41,355 nucleotides of DNA, from the NCBI GenBank assembly GCA_016792565.1, contig JAEUMK010000065.1, positions 1-41,355 of the forward strand, written 5' to 3'. The notes below the pieces were generated by a model. It made no database searches. It was not told the DNA's origin and saw only the letters and a program-made list of their open reading frames with translations. The stretch is from Alphaproteobacteria bacterium. Lineage in GTDB: Bacteria > Pseudomonadota > Alphaproteobacteria > Micropepsales > Micropepsaceae. The translations under genes were made by a program, and so were the position numbers. Shown piece after piece: positions 1-7,764 of the stretch (position 1 is its first letter; each line of letters begins with the position of its first letter).

Positions 1-1463
1 GTCGACGCCACGAAAAACGCAACCGTGTACGGCAGCATCAGCGCAATCATCGAGCCAATCCCAAAGTCCGGCCGATAACGCTGCGCCATAATCAGGATCA
101 ACGGAAAATACGTCATGAACGGCGTAATCATGTTCGTCGTCGAATCGCCGAGCCGATAGGCGGCTTGCGTGGCCTCCGGCGCGATGCCGACCAGCATCAG
201 CATCGGCACGAGGACCGGCGCGAGAATCGCCCATTTGGCGGATGCGCTGCCGACCAGGAGGTCGGTGGCCATGGCGATCAGGATGACCATGATCAGGATC
301 GGCAGCCCGCCGGCGCCGATCGACTTGAGGAATTCGGCGCCGCTGATCGCCATGAGCGCGCCCAGATTCGACCAGGCGAAGAGCGTAACGAAGACGGCGG
401 CGAAGAATGCCAGCACCAGGTAGGAACTCATCTCCGCCATGCCCTTGGACGCCATCTGCACGGCATCCCGGTCGGACTTGATGGTGCCCGCGGCGACACC
501 GTAGGCGATACCCATCAGCAGAAAGCCGAGAAAGAGGACGGCGATCAGCCCCCGCAGCAGCGGGTCGAAATCGCCGTCGGCCGGATCGCGCAAAGCAGAG
601 CCCGGCTCCCAGGCGAGGAACGCGACGAAGCCCAGATAGGCGAGCAGCGTCAGTCCGGCCCAGCGCAGACCACGACGCTCGCGAGCCGCCTTGGCCGGAT
701 CGTGGTCGAGCGGCGCGACGTCGATCCACTTGGGCCCGGCGTTGAGGCGCGGCTCGACGATGCGTTCGCACACCAGGGTGCCGGCGATCGAAAGGACCGG
801 CATCAAGGCCATCATGAGAAACCAGTTCGAGGTGATCTCGACGGTGTAGGTCTTGTCGATGAGCTGCGCGGCCGCCTGGGTAAGGCCGGAGAGCAGGCCG
901 TCGAGCGTGGTGATGGAGAGATTTGCCGTGAAGCCGCCGGCGACGCCGGCGAAGGCCGCCGAAATGCCGGCCACCGGATGCCGGCCCGAGGCGGCGAAGA
1001 TGGCGCCGGCGAGCGGAATCAGAACGACATAACCGGCATCGGAGGCGATCGAGGCCTGACAGCCTGCGATGACGATGGTGAAGGTGAGCAGCGGCTTGGG
1101 GACCGCGCGCACGAGGCCCGACAAGGCAGCGGCGAACAGGCCGGCGCGCTCGGCGACGCCCACGCCGATCATCATGATGAGGACGATCCCGAGCGGGGGG
1201 AAGCCCGTGAAGATCTGCGGCAGTTCGGTGAAGAGCCGGCGCAGCTGATCGGCGTGCAGCAGGGAGATCGCGGCGATCGGCTTGCCGTCAGCGGGATTGA
1301 GCGCACCTGTACCGGCTGCCGCCAGCAAGGCCGAGACGATCATCAGGAGACCGATCGAGATGACGAACAGCGTCACCGGGTCGGGCAGCTTGTTTCCCGC
1401 GCGTTCCACGGCATCGAGTGCCCGGCGCAAGCGTGTCGGCCGTTCGGCTGCGATTTCCGTCAT
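1..1463 (-). CDS. AbgT-family membrane transporter (C-terminus beyond window)
   Basis: The minus-strand frame starts at ATG 1461-1463 and is open to the left edge, giving about 487 residues, so only the extreme C-terminus is missing (family members are about 500-520 residues). The translation is strongly hydrophobic with many membrane segments. It carries family-like stretches such as SDAGYVVLIPLAGAIF, GRHPVAG and AFAGVAGGFTANL, which I recognise from AbgT/MtrF proteins. That family moves p-aminobenzoyl-glutamate into the cell or pumps out sulfonamides; the substrate here cannot be told. A purine-rich GGGGGA lies 4 bases before the start. It is divergent from the monooxygenase gene at 1614 across about 150 bases. 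Identity is solid, substrate is inference. Confidence 0.9.
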   Translation of the reverse strand, partial: MTEIAAERPTRLRRALDAVERAGNKLPDPVTLFVISIGLLMIVSALLAAAGTGALNPADGKPIAAISLLHADQLRRLFTELPQIFTGFPPLGIVLIMMIGVGVAERAGLFAAALSGLVRAVPKPLLTFTIVIAGCQASIASDAGYVVLIPLAGAIFAASGRHPVAGISAAFAGVAGGFTANLSITTLDGLLSGLTQAAAQLIDKTYTVEITSNWFLMMALMPVLSIAGTLVCERIVEPRLNAGPKWIDVAPLDHDPAKAARERRGLRWAGLTLLAYLGFVAFLAWEPGSALRDPADGDFDPLLRGLIAVLFLGFLLMGIAYGVAAGTIKSDRDAVQMASKGMAEMSSYLVLAFFAAVFVTLFAWSNLGALMAISGAEFLKSIGAGGLPILIMVILIAMATDLLVGSASAKWAILAPVLVPMLMLVGIAPEATQAAYRLGDSTTNMITPFMTYFPLILIMAQRYRPDFGIGSMIALMLPYTVAFFVAS

Positions 1464-1613
1464 GGTCCCCCAAGAATCTGACGCAACGCGATCATCGCCG
1501 CTCTCCCGGCCGCCGTCCACTGCCGCACTGCATCATGGATTGCCTCTTGGCGCGGCGCTTCGCTTCGCTAACCTGACGGCGACCGCCCGCAGAGGCGGCT
1601 GCCGGAGGGCGCC

Positions 1614-2879
1614 ATGAAGTTCACCTGGTTCAATCTGATGCCGTGGCCGTATCTGCCGGACGATTTCCGGGAGAAGAACCGGTCGGTCTGGGTCGACATC
1701 GACCAACGCCTGTTCGACCCGGCCAAGAGCCATGCCGTCTACAACACCTACATGGACCTTCTGGAATATGCCGGGACGCTCGGCTTCGACGGCATCGGCG
1801 TCAACGAGCACCACCAGAACGGCTACGGCATCATGCCCTCGCCCAACATCATCGCGGCGGGCCTGGCGCGCGGCAAGTCGGACGCGGCGATCGTCGTGCT
1901 GGGCAACTCCATCGCCCTCTACAATCCGCCGATCCGGGTGGCGGAGGAGTTCGCCATGCTGGACTGCATCAGCGGCGGGCGGCTGGTCGCCGGGTTCCCG
2001 GTCGGCACTTCGATGGATACCAACTACTGCTACGGCCAGATCCCGTCGCTGACGCGCGAGAAATACCAGGAGGCGCACGATCTCATCATCAAGGCCTGGA
2101 CGACGCGCGATCCCTTCGCCTTCAACGGCCGCTACAACAAGCTGCGCCACGTCAATATCTGGCCGCGGCCGATCCAGCAGCCGCATCCGCCGGTGCATAT
2201 CCCCGGCGGCGGGTCGGTGGAGACCTACGATTTCTGCATCGACAACACCTACTCGTATTCCTATCTCAGCTTCTCGGGCTATATCCGCGCCAAGGCGCTG
2301 ATGCAGGGCTACTGGGACCGCGTCGCGGAGCGCGGCACGCCCGATACCTCGCCCTACCGCGCCGGCTTCGCGCAGACGATCTGCGTCGCCGAGACCGACG
2401 AGGAGGCCGAGCGGCTCTACGCGCCGCATGTCAGCTATTTCTACAATCGCTGCCTGCACGTGCATCCGGGCTTCGCCGACGCGCCCGGCTATCGCACCAT
2501 CAAGACGATCCAGACCGGCGCGCTGTCGCAATACGCGCCGCCGCGCGGCGGCTACGCCAACCTGACCTGGAAGGAACTGACCGAGCAGGGGCACGTCATC
2601 GCCGGCAGCCCGGAGACGGTGCGCCAGCGCATGGAGGAGCTGATCCGCTCGCTCCATGTCGGCAACATCTTCTGCCTGATGCATGTGGGCGACATGCCGG
2701 CCGACAAGTGCATGTATTCGACGCGGCTCTTCGCCGAGAAGGTAATGCCCAAGCTGCGTGGCATCTTCCCCGAGCATGCGAGCGACGACCGCTTCTGGTG
2801 CAAGCCTCTGGAGACGCGGGTAATGCCCGACAGCCTGCCGCCGTCCCCGGCGCGGGCGCCCGAGAGCGTGGGGGCCTGA
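1614..2879 (+). CDS. LLM-class (luciferase-like) flavin-dependent monooxygenase
   Basis: A 421-residue protein of the bacterial luciferase-like TIM-barrel family, which uses reduced flavin and O2 to oxidise small molecules. The N-terminal half shows the family pattern: GFDGIGVNEHH near residue 60, a psPN segment, then AEEFAMLD and SGGRLVAGFPVG, followed by a REKYQEA helix. It lies in the cytoplasm (no signal peptide). The ATG at 1614 is preceded by GGAGGG at 1604-1609, a good ribosome site. The next gene starts 3 bases after the stop, so the two are almost certainly co-transcribed and may act in sequence on one substrate (oxygenation, then hydrolysis). The substrate is unknown. Confidence 0.92.
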   Translation: MKFTWFNLMPWPYLPDDFREKNRSVWVDIDQRLFDPAKSHAVYNTYMDLLEYAGTLGFDGIGVNEHHQNGYGIMPSPNIIAAGLARGKSDAAIVVLGNSIALYNPPIRVAEEFAMLDCISGGRLVAGFPVGTSMDTNYCYGQIPSLTREKYQEAHDLIIKAWTTRDPFAFNGRYNKLRHVNIWPRPIQQPHPPVHIPGGGSVETYDFCIDNTYSYSYLSFSGYIRAKALMQGYWDRVAERGTPDTSPYRAGFAQTICVAETDEEAERLYAPHVSYFYNRCLHVHPGFADAPGYRTIKTIQTGALSQYAPPRGGYANLTWKELTEQGHVIAGSPETVRQRMEELIRSLHVGNIFCLMHVGDMPADKCMYSTRLFAEKVMPKLRGIFPEHASDDRFWCKPLETRVMPDSLPPSPARAPESVGA

Positions 2880-2882
2880 GCC

Positions 2883-3659
2883 ATGCAGACCATCACGATC
2901 GAGACGCAGCACGTTCCGGTACGGGTCATCACCGGCGGCGCCGGCGCGCCGCTGCTCTATCTGCACGGCGCGGGCGGGGTGACGGCGGAGGATCCGCTGT
3001 TGCAGCGTCTCGCCCGGCACCACACGGTCTATGCGCCGCTGCTGCCCGGCTATGGCGACAGCGCCGAGTGCGCCGAGTTGCGCGACATGCTGGACATCAC
3101 GCTCCACTATTGGGACGTCGTGGAGGCGCTCGGCCTGAAGGACCCGGTGATCGCCGGGCACTCGATGGGCGGCATGATCGCGGCCGAGATGGCGGCGATC
3201 GCCCCCCACGACGTGACGCGCCTTGCGCTGATCGCGCCGGCCGGGCTCTGGCTCGACGACCATCCGATCGCCGACATCTTCGCGATGCTGCCCTTCGAGA
3301 TGCCGGCGCTGCTGTTCCACGATCCGGCGGCCGGGGCGGCGGCGATGACGGCGGGGCTGAATATCGACGATCCGAAGTTCCTCCAGACCTATCTCGTCGC
3401 CAATGCGCGCCAGCTCGGCATGGCGGGGCGCATTCTCTTCCCCATCCCCGATCGCGGTCTCGCCCAGCGGCTCTACCGCATCCGCGCGAAGACCGTGCTG
3501 GTCTGGGGCGACAGCGACCGGCTGGTCCCGCCGGTCTATGCCCGCGCCTTCCAGAAGGGCATCGCCGGGGCGTCGCTGGTCTCGATCCCGGAGGCCGGCC
3601 ACATGGTGGTCGCGGAGAAGCCGGAGGCCGTGGCGGCGGCGATCGAGGCGCTCGGCTGA
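2883..3659 (+). CDS. alpha/beta hydrolase
   Basis: A 258-residue single-domain alpha/beta hydrolase. The nucleophile elbow GHSMGG places Ser94, WGDSDRLVPP gives the acid at Asp212, and EAGHMV gives His240; the oxyanion HG is at residues 28-29. The triad is complete, so the enzyme should be active on an ester, lactone or C-C bond. It resembles the MhpC/meta-cleavage-type hydrolases in length and spacing. It starts 3 bases after the monooxygenase stop codon and a G-rich stretch inside that gene's end can serve as ribosome site. No signal peptide. Specific substrate not readable from sequence. Confidence 0.92.
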   Translation: MQTITIETQHVPVRVITGGAGAPLLYLHGAGGVTAEDPLLQRLARHHTVYAPLLPGYGDSAECAELRDMLDITLHYWDVVEALGLKDPVIAGHSMGGMIAAEMAAIAPHDVTRLALIAPAGLWLDDHPIADIFAMLPFEMPALLFHDPAAGAAAMTAGLNIDDPKFLQTYLVANARQLGMAGRILFPIPDRGLAQRLYRIRAKTVLVWGDSDRLVPPVYARAFQKGIAGASLVSIPEAGHMVVAEKPEAVAAAIEALG

Positions 3660-3661
3660 CC

Positions 3662-3726
3662 GGTTCAATGGCAGGGCGGCGGCCGGAAGTCGCGGATTTC
3701 CGCGCCGCCGGCGGCGCATTGAACCC
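3662..3726. terminator. nested inverted repeat between convergent genes, possible bidirectional terminator
   Basis: GGTTCAATG (3662-3670) is exactly complementary to CATTGAACC (3718-3726). Inside it GGCGGC (3675-3680) can pair with GCCGCC (3704-3709), and at the centre CGCGG-ATTT-CCGCG (3691-3704) forms a hairpin. It sits between the stop codons of the convergent genes ending at 3659 and 3839. No T-run follows on either strand, so intrinsic termination is only a guess. Confidence 0.4.
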
Positions 3727-3838
3727 GGCCCATCATTCGAACGTCGCGTCCGTGGGTTTGTTCATCTTTCTCCCATGCCTCTCCCTTCGCCGCCCCGGCG
3801 CGGCCCGGCGGAAGAGATAGGAAGTTATTCCGACATCT

Positions 3839-5371
3839 TCAAGACCGGGCGGCGGCGAAGGCGGTGAGGCTGTCGAACAGGGCGCGGTCCGTGACGATGC
3901 GGGGCACCTTGTTCTGGCCGCCCGCCTTGCCGCGCGACGCCATCCAGGCGGCAAAGGTGCCGGGCGGCACGATGCGGATCTCGGGCGCGTGCAGGCCATG
4001 GCCGTCGGCCCGGTGGGCGCGGTAGTCGTCGTTGCGGCGCTGAAGGTCGGCGTCGATGAGGGCGGCGAAGCGCGCCGCGGCGTCGGCGCCGGGCGCCGCG
4101 GCGCATTCGACGACATAGAGATGCCGGCCGAGCTCGCCCGGCCGCTCGGGGAAGACTGGCCCGACGCTGAAATCGGTGACGTCGGCGGCGATCGCCCAGG
4201 CGGCGTCCGACACCGCCGACTCGATCTCCTCGCCGATGAGATGCTCGCCGAAGGCGGAGAGCATGTAGGAGGTGCGGCCGGTGACGAGGAGGCGCGGCAC
4301 CTTCGTGTCGACGAAGCGCACGGTGTCGCCGATGACATAGGCGAAGAGACCGGCGCAGGTGGTCATCACCACGGCATAGTTGACGTCCGGCTCGATGGTC
4401 GCCGCCCAGTGGCGCGTCGGGCGGGCGGCGCCGAGTTCGTCGACCGGCACGAACTCGAAGAAGAGGCCGTTGTCGAGACTGAGCTTTAGACCCTCGCCGG
4501 GGCCGCGGTCAGCGGCGGCGATGAAGCCTTCGGAAGCCGGATAGACCTCGCGCATGTCGATGTCCTGGCCTGCGAACATGGCCTCGAAGCGGGCGCGGTA
4601 GGGCGCGAAATTGACGCCGCCATGGATGAAGAGACGCAGGTCAGGAAGCGTGGCGCGCGCCGTCTCGCCGCGCGCGTCGCGCAAGGCGCGCATCCGCTCC
4701 ATGAGGATCAGCACCCAGGACGGCGTGCCGGTGAGCACCCGGATGTCCCGGTCGAGCGCCGCTCCGGCGATGCGCGCGAGCTTCTCGTTCCAATCGGCGA
4801 GGAGAGCGATGTCCGGCGGGGGAAAGGCATAAGGCTGCGCCCAGCGCGGCAGCGTCATGGCGGCGATGGCGGAAAGATCGCCGGAAAACACGCCGGGCGC
4901 TTCCTCGACCAGCGCCGTCGAGCCGCCCAGCATCAGCGACGCGCCGCCGAAGAACCGGCTGCCCGGCTTCGCGGCGGCGTGGAAGGCGAGGACATCGAGC
5001 GCCGCGCGCACGTTGGAGCGGCGCATCTGAGGCGTCAGCGGTAGATACTTGCTGCTGCCCGACGTGGTGCCCGACGAGACCGCGAAATAGGGAATGCGGC
5101 CGGGCCACGAGACGTTCTCCAGGACCGGAAAGGCGGGTCTCCAGTAGCCTTCCCACATCTGCTCGTAGCGGCGCAGCGGCACGCGTTCCTGGAAGTCGGC
5201 GACCGTGCGGATGGAGGCGAACCCGTGATCGCGCCCGAAGGCGGTGTCGCGCGCCGCCCGCACCAGCCTGGTGAGTTCGCGCGTCTGCGCCGCAACCGGG
5301 TCGAGCGCCGCCAGGCGGCGCCGCCGCCACGCCGCGTAGAGCCGGAGAGCGGGCGTCAGGTCGAGCGGCAC
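3839..5371 (-). CDS. GH3-family acyl-adenylating enzyme
   Basis: A 510-residue protein of the GH3 auxin-responsive-promoter family in the ANL adenylating superfamily. In plants these enzymes adenylate a carboxylic acid and couple it to an amino acid; bacterial members are mostly uncharacterised. The ATP-binding P-loop-like motif SSGTTSGSSK is at residues 99-108, followed by YLPLT as in the family. Later parts carry GGVNF, YPASEG and ATIEPDVNYAVV-like segments expected of GH3. It begins 4 bases after the stop of the upstream penicillin-acylase gene, so the two form a translationally close pair. No signal peptide: cytoplasmic. Substrate acid and acceptor are unknown. Confidence 0.88.
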   Translation of the reverse strand: MPLDLTPALRLYAAWRRRRLAALDPVAAQTRELTRLVRAARDTAFGRDHGFASIRTVADFQERVPLRRYEQMWEGYWRPAFPVLENVSWPGRIPYFAVSSGTTSGSSKYLPLTPQMRRSNVRAALDVLAFHAAAKPGSRFFGGASLMLGGSTALVEEAPGVFSGDLSAIAAMTLPRWAQPYAFPPPDIALLADWNEKLARIAGAALDRDIRVLTGTPSWVLILMERMRALRDARGETARATLPDLRLFIHGGVNFAPYRARFEAMFAGQDIDMREVYPASEGFIAAADRGPGEGLKLSLDNGLFFEFVPVDELGAARPTRHWAATIEPDVNYAVVMTTCAGLFAYVIGDTVRFVDTKVPRLLVTGRTSYMLSAFGEHLIGEEIESAVSDAAWAIAADVTDFSVGPVFPERPGELGRHLYVVECAAAPGADAAARFAALIDADLQRRNDDYRAHRADGHGLHAPEIRIVPPGTFAAWMASRGKAGGQNKVPRIVTDRALFDSLTAFAAARS

Positions 5372-5375
5372 GGCG

Positions 5376-7649
5376 TCACCTCGTCAGCGTCATCACGGTC
5401 GGATACTCGGCGGCGATGGTCTCGGGCCGGAGCGGCATGCGAACATATCCGCCCTGCTGCCAGAGATCGATCTGGTCGAAGAAATTGGCCGAACCGATCC
5501 AGCCGTCATTGCCGCCCAGCAGCACGAAGTAGTTCTCGTCGAGATCGCCGAGATCGCTGACATGGCGGGCCTGGCTGCCATAACGCGTGGGATGGACGGC
5601 GTTGTGGAAACCGTGGGCCGACTTGAAGATCGTCTCGCGCGAGCCGCCGGTCGGCACGTTCGCGTAGAGGAAGTTGCCGCCGACCACCGGAATGGCGCCG
5701 AGAATGTGGGCGACCTCGAGCCGGTGCATGTCGCCCCAGGTGGCGAAGGCAGCGGCGTCCCGCGCGGCGAGCGGAATCGCCTCGCGGATGGCGGCGATGC
5801 GCTTTTCCGCCGGCATGTTCATCAGATCGTAGGCGAACGCCTTGCCGAAGCCGTTCCAGTTCGCGAGATAGCCGGGGATATTCTCGGGCAGCGGCACGCC
5901 GTAGACGCGCGGCGCGAGGTGATAGAGGAACGTCTCGAAGGCCGGGGCGGAGACCGAGTCCACGCGGTAGTCGCCGTCGAAGGCGACGAGGCGCGCGGCG
6001 AAGGCGGCGTCGATCTCGCCGGCCCCGGCCTCGGCCAGGGCCTCGCGCAGCGCCGGCATCATCTCGCGCACGAAGAGCGAAACGGTGTCGAGCTGGATCG
6101 CCTTCATGTCGTCCAGCGTCAGCTTGTCGTTGGCGCCGAGAATCTGGCGCAGGCGCCGGATGCGCTCGTCGGCGGAGAAGAACCAGCCGACCGGTACCCC
6201 CGGCTCGGCCTCATAGGGCTTGTTGTTGGCGCTGGCGATGTAGCCTTCGGGCGGATTGAGCACCCAGGGCAGCTCGGTCGGGTCGAGAATGTCGCTCCAG
6301 CGCAGCGCCGGGTCGGCGGCATCGAGCACGATCGACTTCGGCAGCACGTCGAAGGCGCGGCGCGGCAGCATGGTGGCGGTGATCTGCGCGATGTCGCCGC
6401 GCACGTCGGCATAGACGAAATTCTGGGCCGGCAAGGCAAAGGTCTTGAGCGCGGCGCGGAAGTCCTGGGGCGTCGAGGTGCGCGAGGCGTTGAGGATGGC
6501 GGTGATCTCGTCGGTCGGCTCGTGTCCCATCCAGCGGATCGCAATCTCCTCGCCGGGCTTCGTCGCGCCGTCCAAGAGGAGCGTGTCGGACATGATCGGG
6601 CCGATACCCTTCGCCCAGCGCGTCTCGATCTCGCCGGAGAACCAGAGCCGCTTGGAGACCCGCTCGGTGGTCGAGACGATCTGGTCCGGCCGCAAGGTGG
6701 AGACGTCGTAGAAGTCGGTGTGGGCGGCCCGCATGTTGGTGCCGCCCCAGGCGATGTCCGGCGTGCGGCCGAAGGCGAGGAAGGGCGTGCCGGGGATCAT
6801 CATGCCGACGCCGCGATAGGAGGGCGAGGAATAGCCCGCCATCACCCACAGGCTGGGCAGCATGACGCCGAGATGGGGATCGCTGGCGAGCATCGCCGCG
6901 CCGCTGGCCGAGCGCGACGGCGCGACGGCGAAGGTGTTGGAGCCCGAGCGGATCGCGCTGCTGAGGAGGTCGAAGAAGGCGGAGGTCTGCGTGGCGTCGA
7001 AGCTGACGGTCGGGCCGGAGCCCGCCTGGAGCGAGCGGGCATAGGCGGTCTCGAAATCGCTCTGCCCGCGCTGGCGCATCAGGCCGATGGTCGGGAACCA
7101 GTTGATGTCGAGGCCGGCGATGTGGCCGATGCCGATGATGTCGGCGAGCTCGAACTCCTCGCGCCGCATGCCGAGCAGGGCGTATTCCGGCGGCAGATCG
7201 CGGACGGTCCGCTGGTAGTGGTTGAGGCCGTCGACGAAGGCCTGGAGATAGGCGCGGGTCTCGGCCGGCATGGCGGCGATGATCTCGGGCGCGGCGTGGC
7301 GGAAATCGAGCGTCCTGATCGCCTTGTCGAAGCCGGGCACGTAGAACGGGCCGGCCAGTTCGGAGAGGCGGCCCTGGGTGGCGCGCTTGAAGATCGCGAT
7401 CTCGGCCAGCCGCAGATGGCCGTGGACCAGGCCGAGCGCGAAGGCGAGGTCGCGGTCGGTCTGAGCCTCGACATAGGGGATCTGGTAGGCGTTCCAGCGG
7501 ATCGTGACCGGCTTCTCCAGCGGCAGGCCGGTGGTCGGGAAGACCGCCAGCCGCTCGGCGGTCGAGACCTCGCGGGGAAAGAGCGCGGCGCAGGAGCCGG
7601 TCAGGAAGGCGATCAGGATCGCGGCGGCGCGGGAAGCGAAGCGGGACAC
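5376..7649 (-). CDS. penicillin-acylase-family amidohydrolase (Ntn hydrolase), probably exported
   Basis: A 757-residue protein of the penicillin acylase family: a precursor that cuts itself into two chains and uses the new N-terminal serine to hydrolyse amides. The processing site reads SGSNTFAV, making Ser237 the likely nucleophile followed by Asn238; later segments DPHLG, GTPFLAFGRTPDIAWGGTN and DVRGDIAQI fit the beta chain. The N-terminus has a hydrophobic segment ending TGSC at residue 20, so export, perhaps as a lipoprotein, is likely although Thr at -3 is not ideal for a lipobox. Family members cleave beta-lactams, acyl-homoserine lactones or N-acyl amino acids. It leads the GH3 gene by 4 bases. 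Substrate is inference only. Confidence 0.93.
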   Translation of the reverse strand: MSRFASRAAAILIAFLTGSCAALFPREVSTAERLAVFPTTGLPLEKPVTIRWNAYQIPYVEAQTDRDLAFALGLVHGHLRLAEIAIFKRATQGRLSELAGPFYVPGFDKAIRTLDFRHAAPEIIAAMPAETRAYLQAFVDGLNHYQRTVRDLPPEYALLGMRREEFELADIIGIGHIAGLDINWFPTIGLMRQRGQSDFETAYARSLQAGSGPTVSFDATQTSAFFDLLSSAIRSGSNTFAVAPSRSASGAAMLASDPHLGVMLPSLWVMAGYSSPSYRGVGMMIPGTPFLAFGRTPDIAWGGTNMRAAHTDFYDVSTLRPDQIVSTTERVSKRLWFSGEIETRWAKGIGPIMSDTLLLDGATKPGEEIAIRWMGHEPTDEITAILNASRTSTPQDFRAALKTFALPAQNFVYADVRGDIAQITATMLPRRAFDVLPKSIVLDAADPALRWSDILDPTELPWVLNPPEGYIASANNKPYEAEPGVPVGWFFSADERIRRLRQILGANDKLTLDDMKAIQLDTVSLFVREMMPALREALAEAGAGEIDAAFAARLVAFDGDYRVDSVSAPAFETFLYHLAPRVYGVPLPENIPGYLANWNGFGKAFAYDLMNMPAEKRIAAIREAIPLAARDAAAFATWGDMHRLEVAHILGAIPVVGGNFLYANVPTGGSRETIFKSAHGFHNAVHPTRYGSQARHVSDLGDLDENYFVLLGGNDGWIGSANFFDQIDLWQQGGYVRMPLRPETIAAEYPTVMTLTR

Positions 7650-7674
7650 GAAGGTTCCAGTCCGGGGTTGGGGA

Positions 7675-7705
7675 GGCGGTCGGAATTTGGGGTCGGCCGA
7701 CCGCC
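7675..7705 (-). other. hairpin between gamma-glutamyltransferase and penicillin-acylase genes
   Basis: GGCGGTCGG (7675-7683) and CCGACCGCC (7697-7705) form a perfect 9-bp stem with a 13-base loop. It lies in the 115-base gap between two minus-strand genes. No U-run follows, so it could be a weak terminator, an mRNA-stability element or an operator; nothing in the sequence decides this. Confidence 0.4.
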
Positions 7706-7764
7706 GCGTCGAGAGGCGGTCGTCGCAGATACGGCAGCGGCCGAGGCGCGGATGTGCGCCCCCC

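Noticed and set aside
1643-3820. Plus-strand frame spanning the monooxygenase and hydrolase genes in another phase
   Set aside because: Shadow of two well-supported genes; product is Arg/Ala-rich without motifs.
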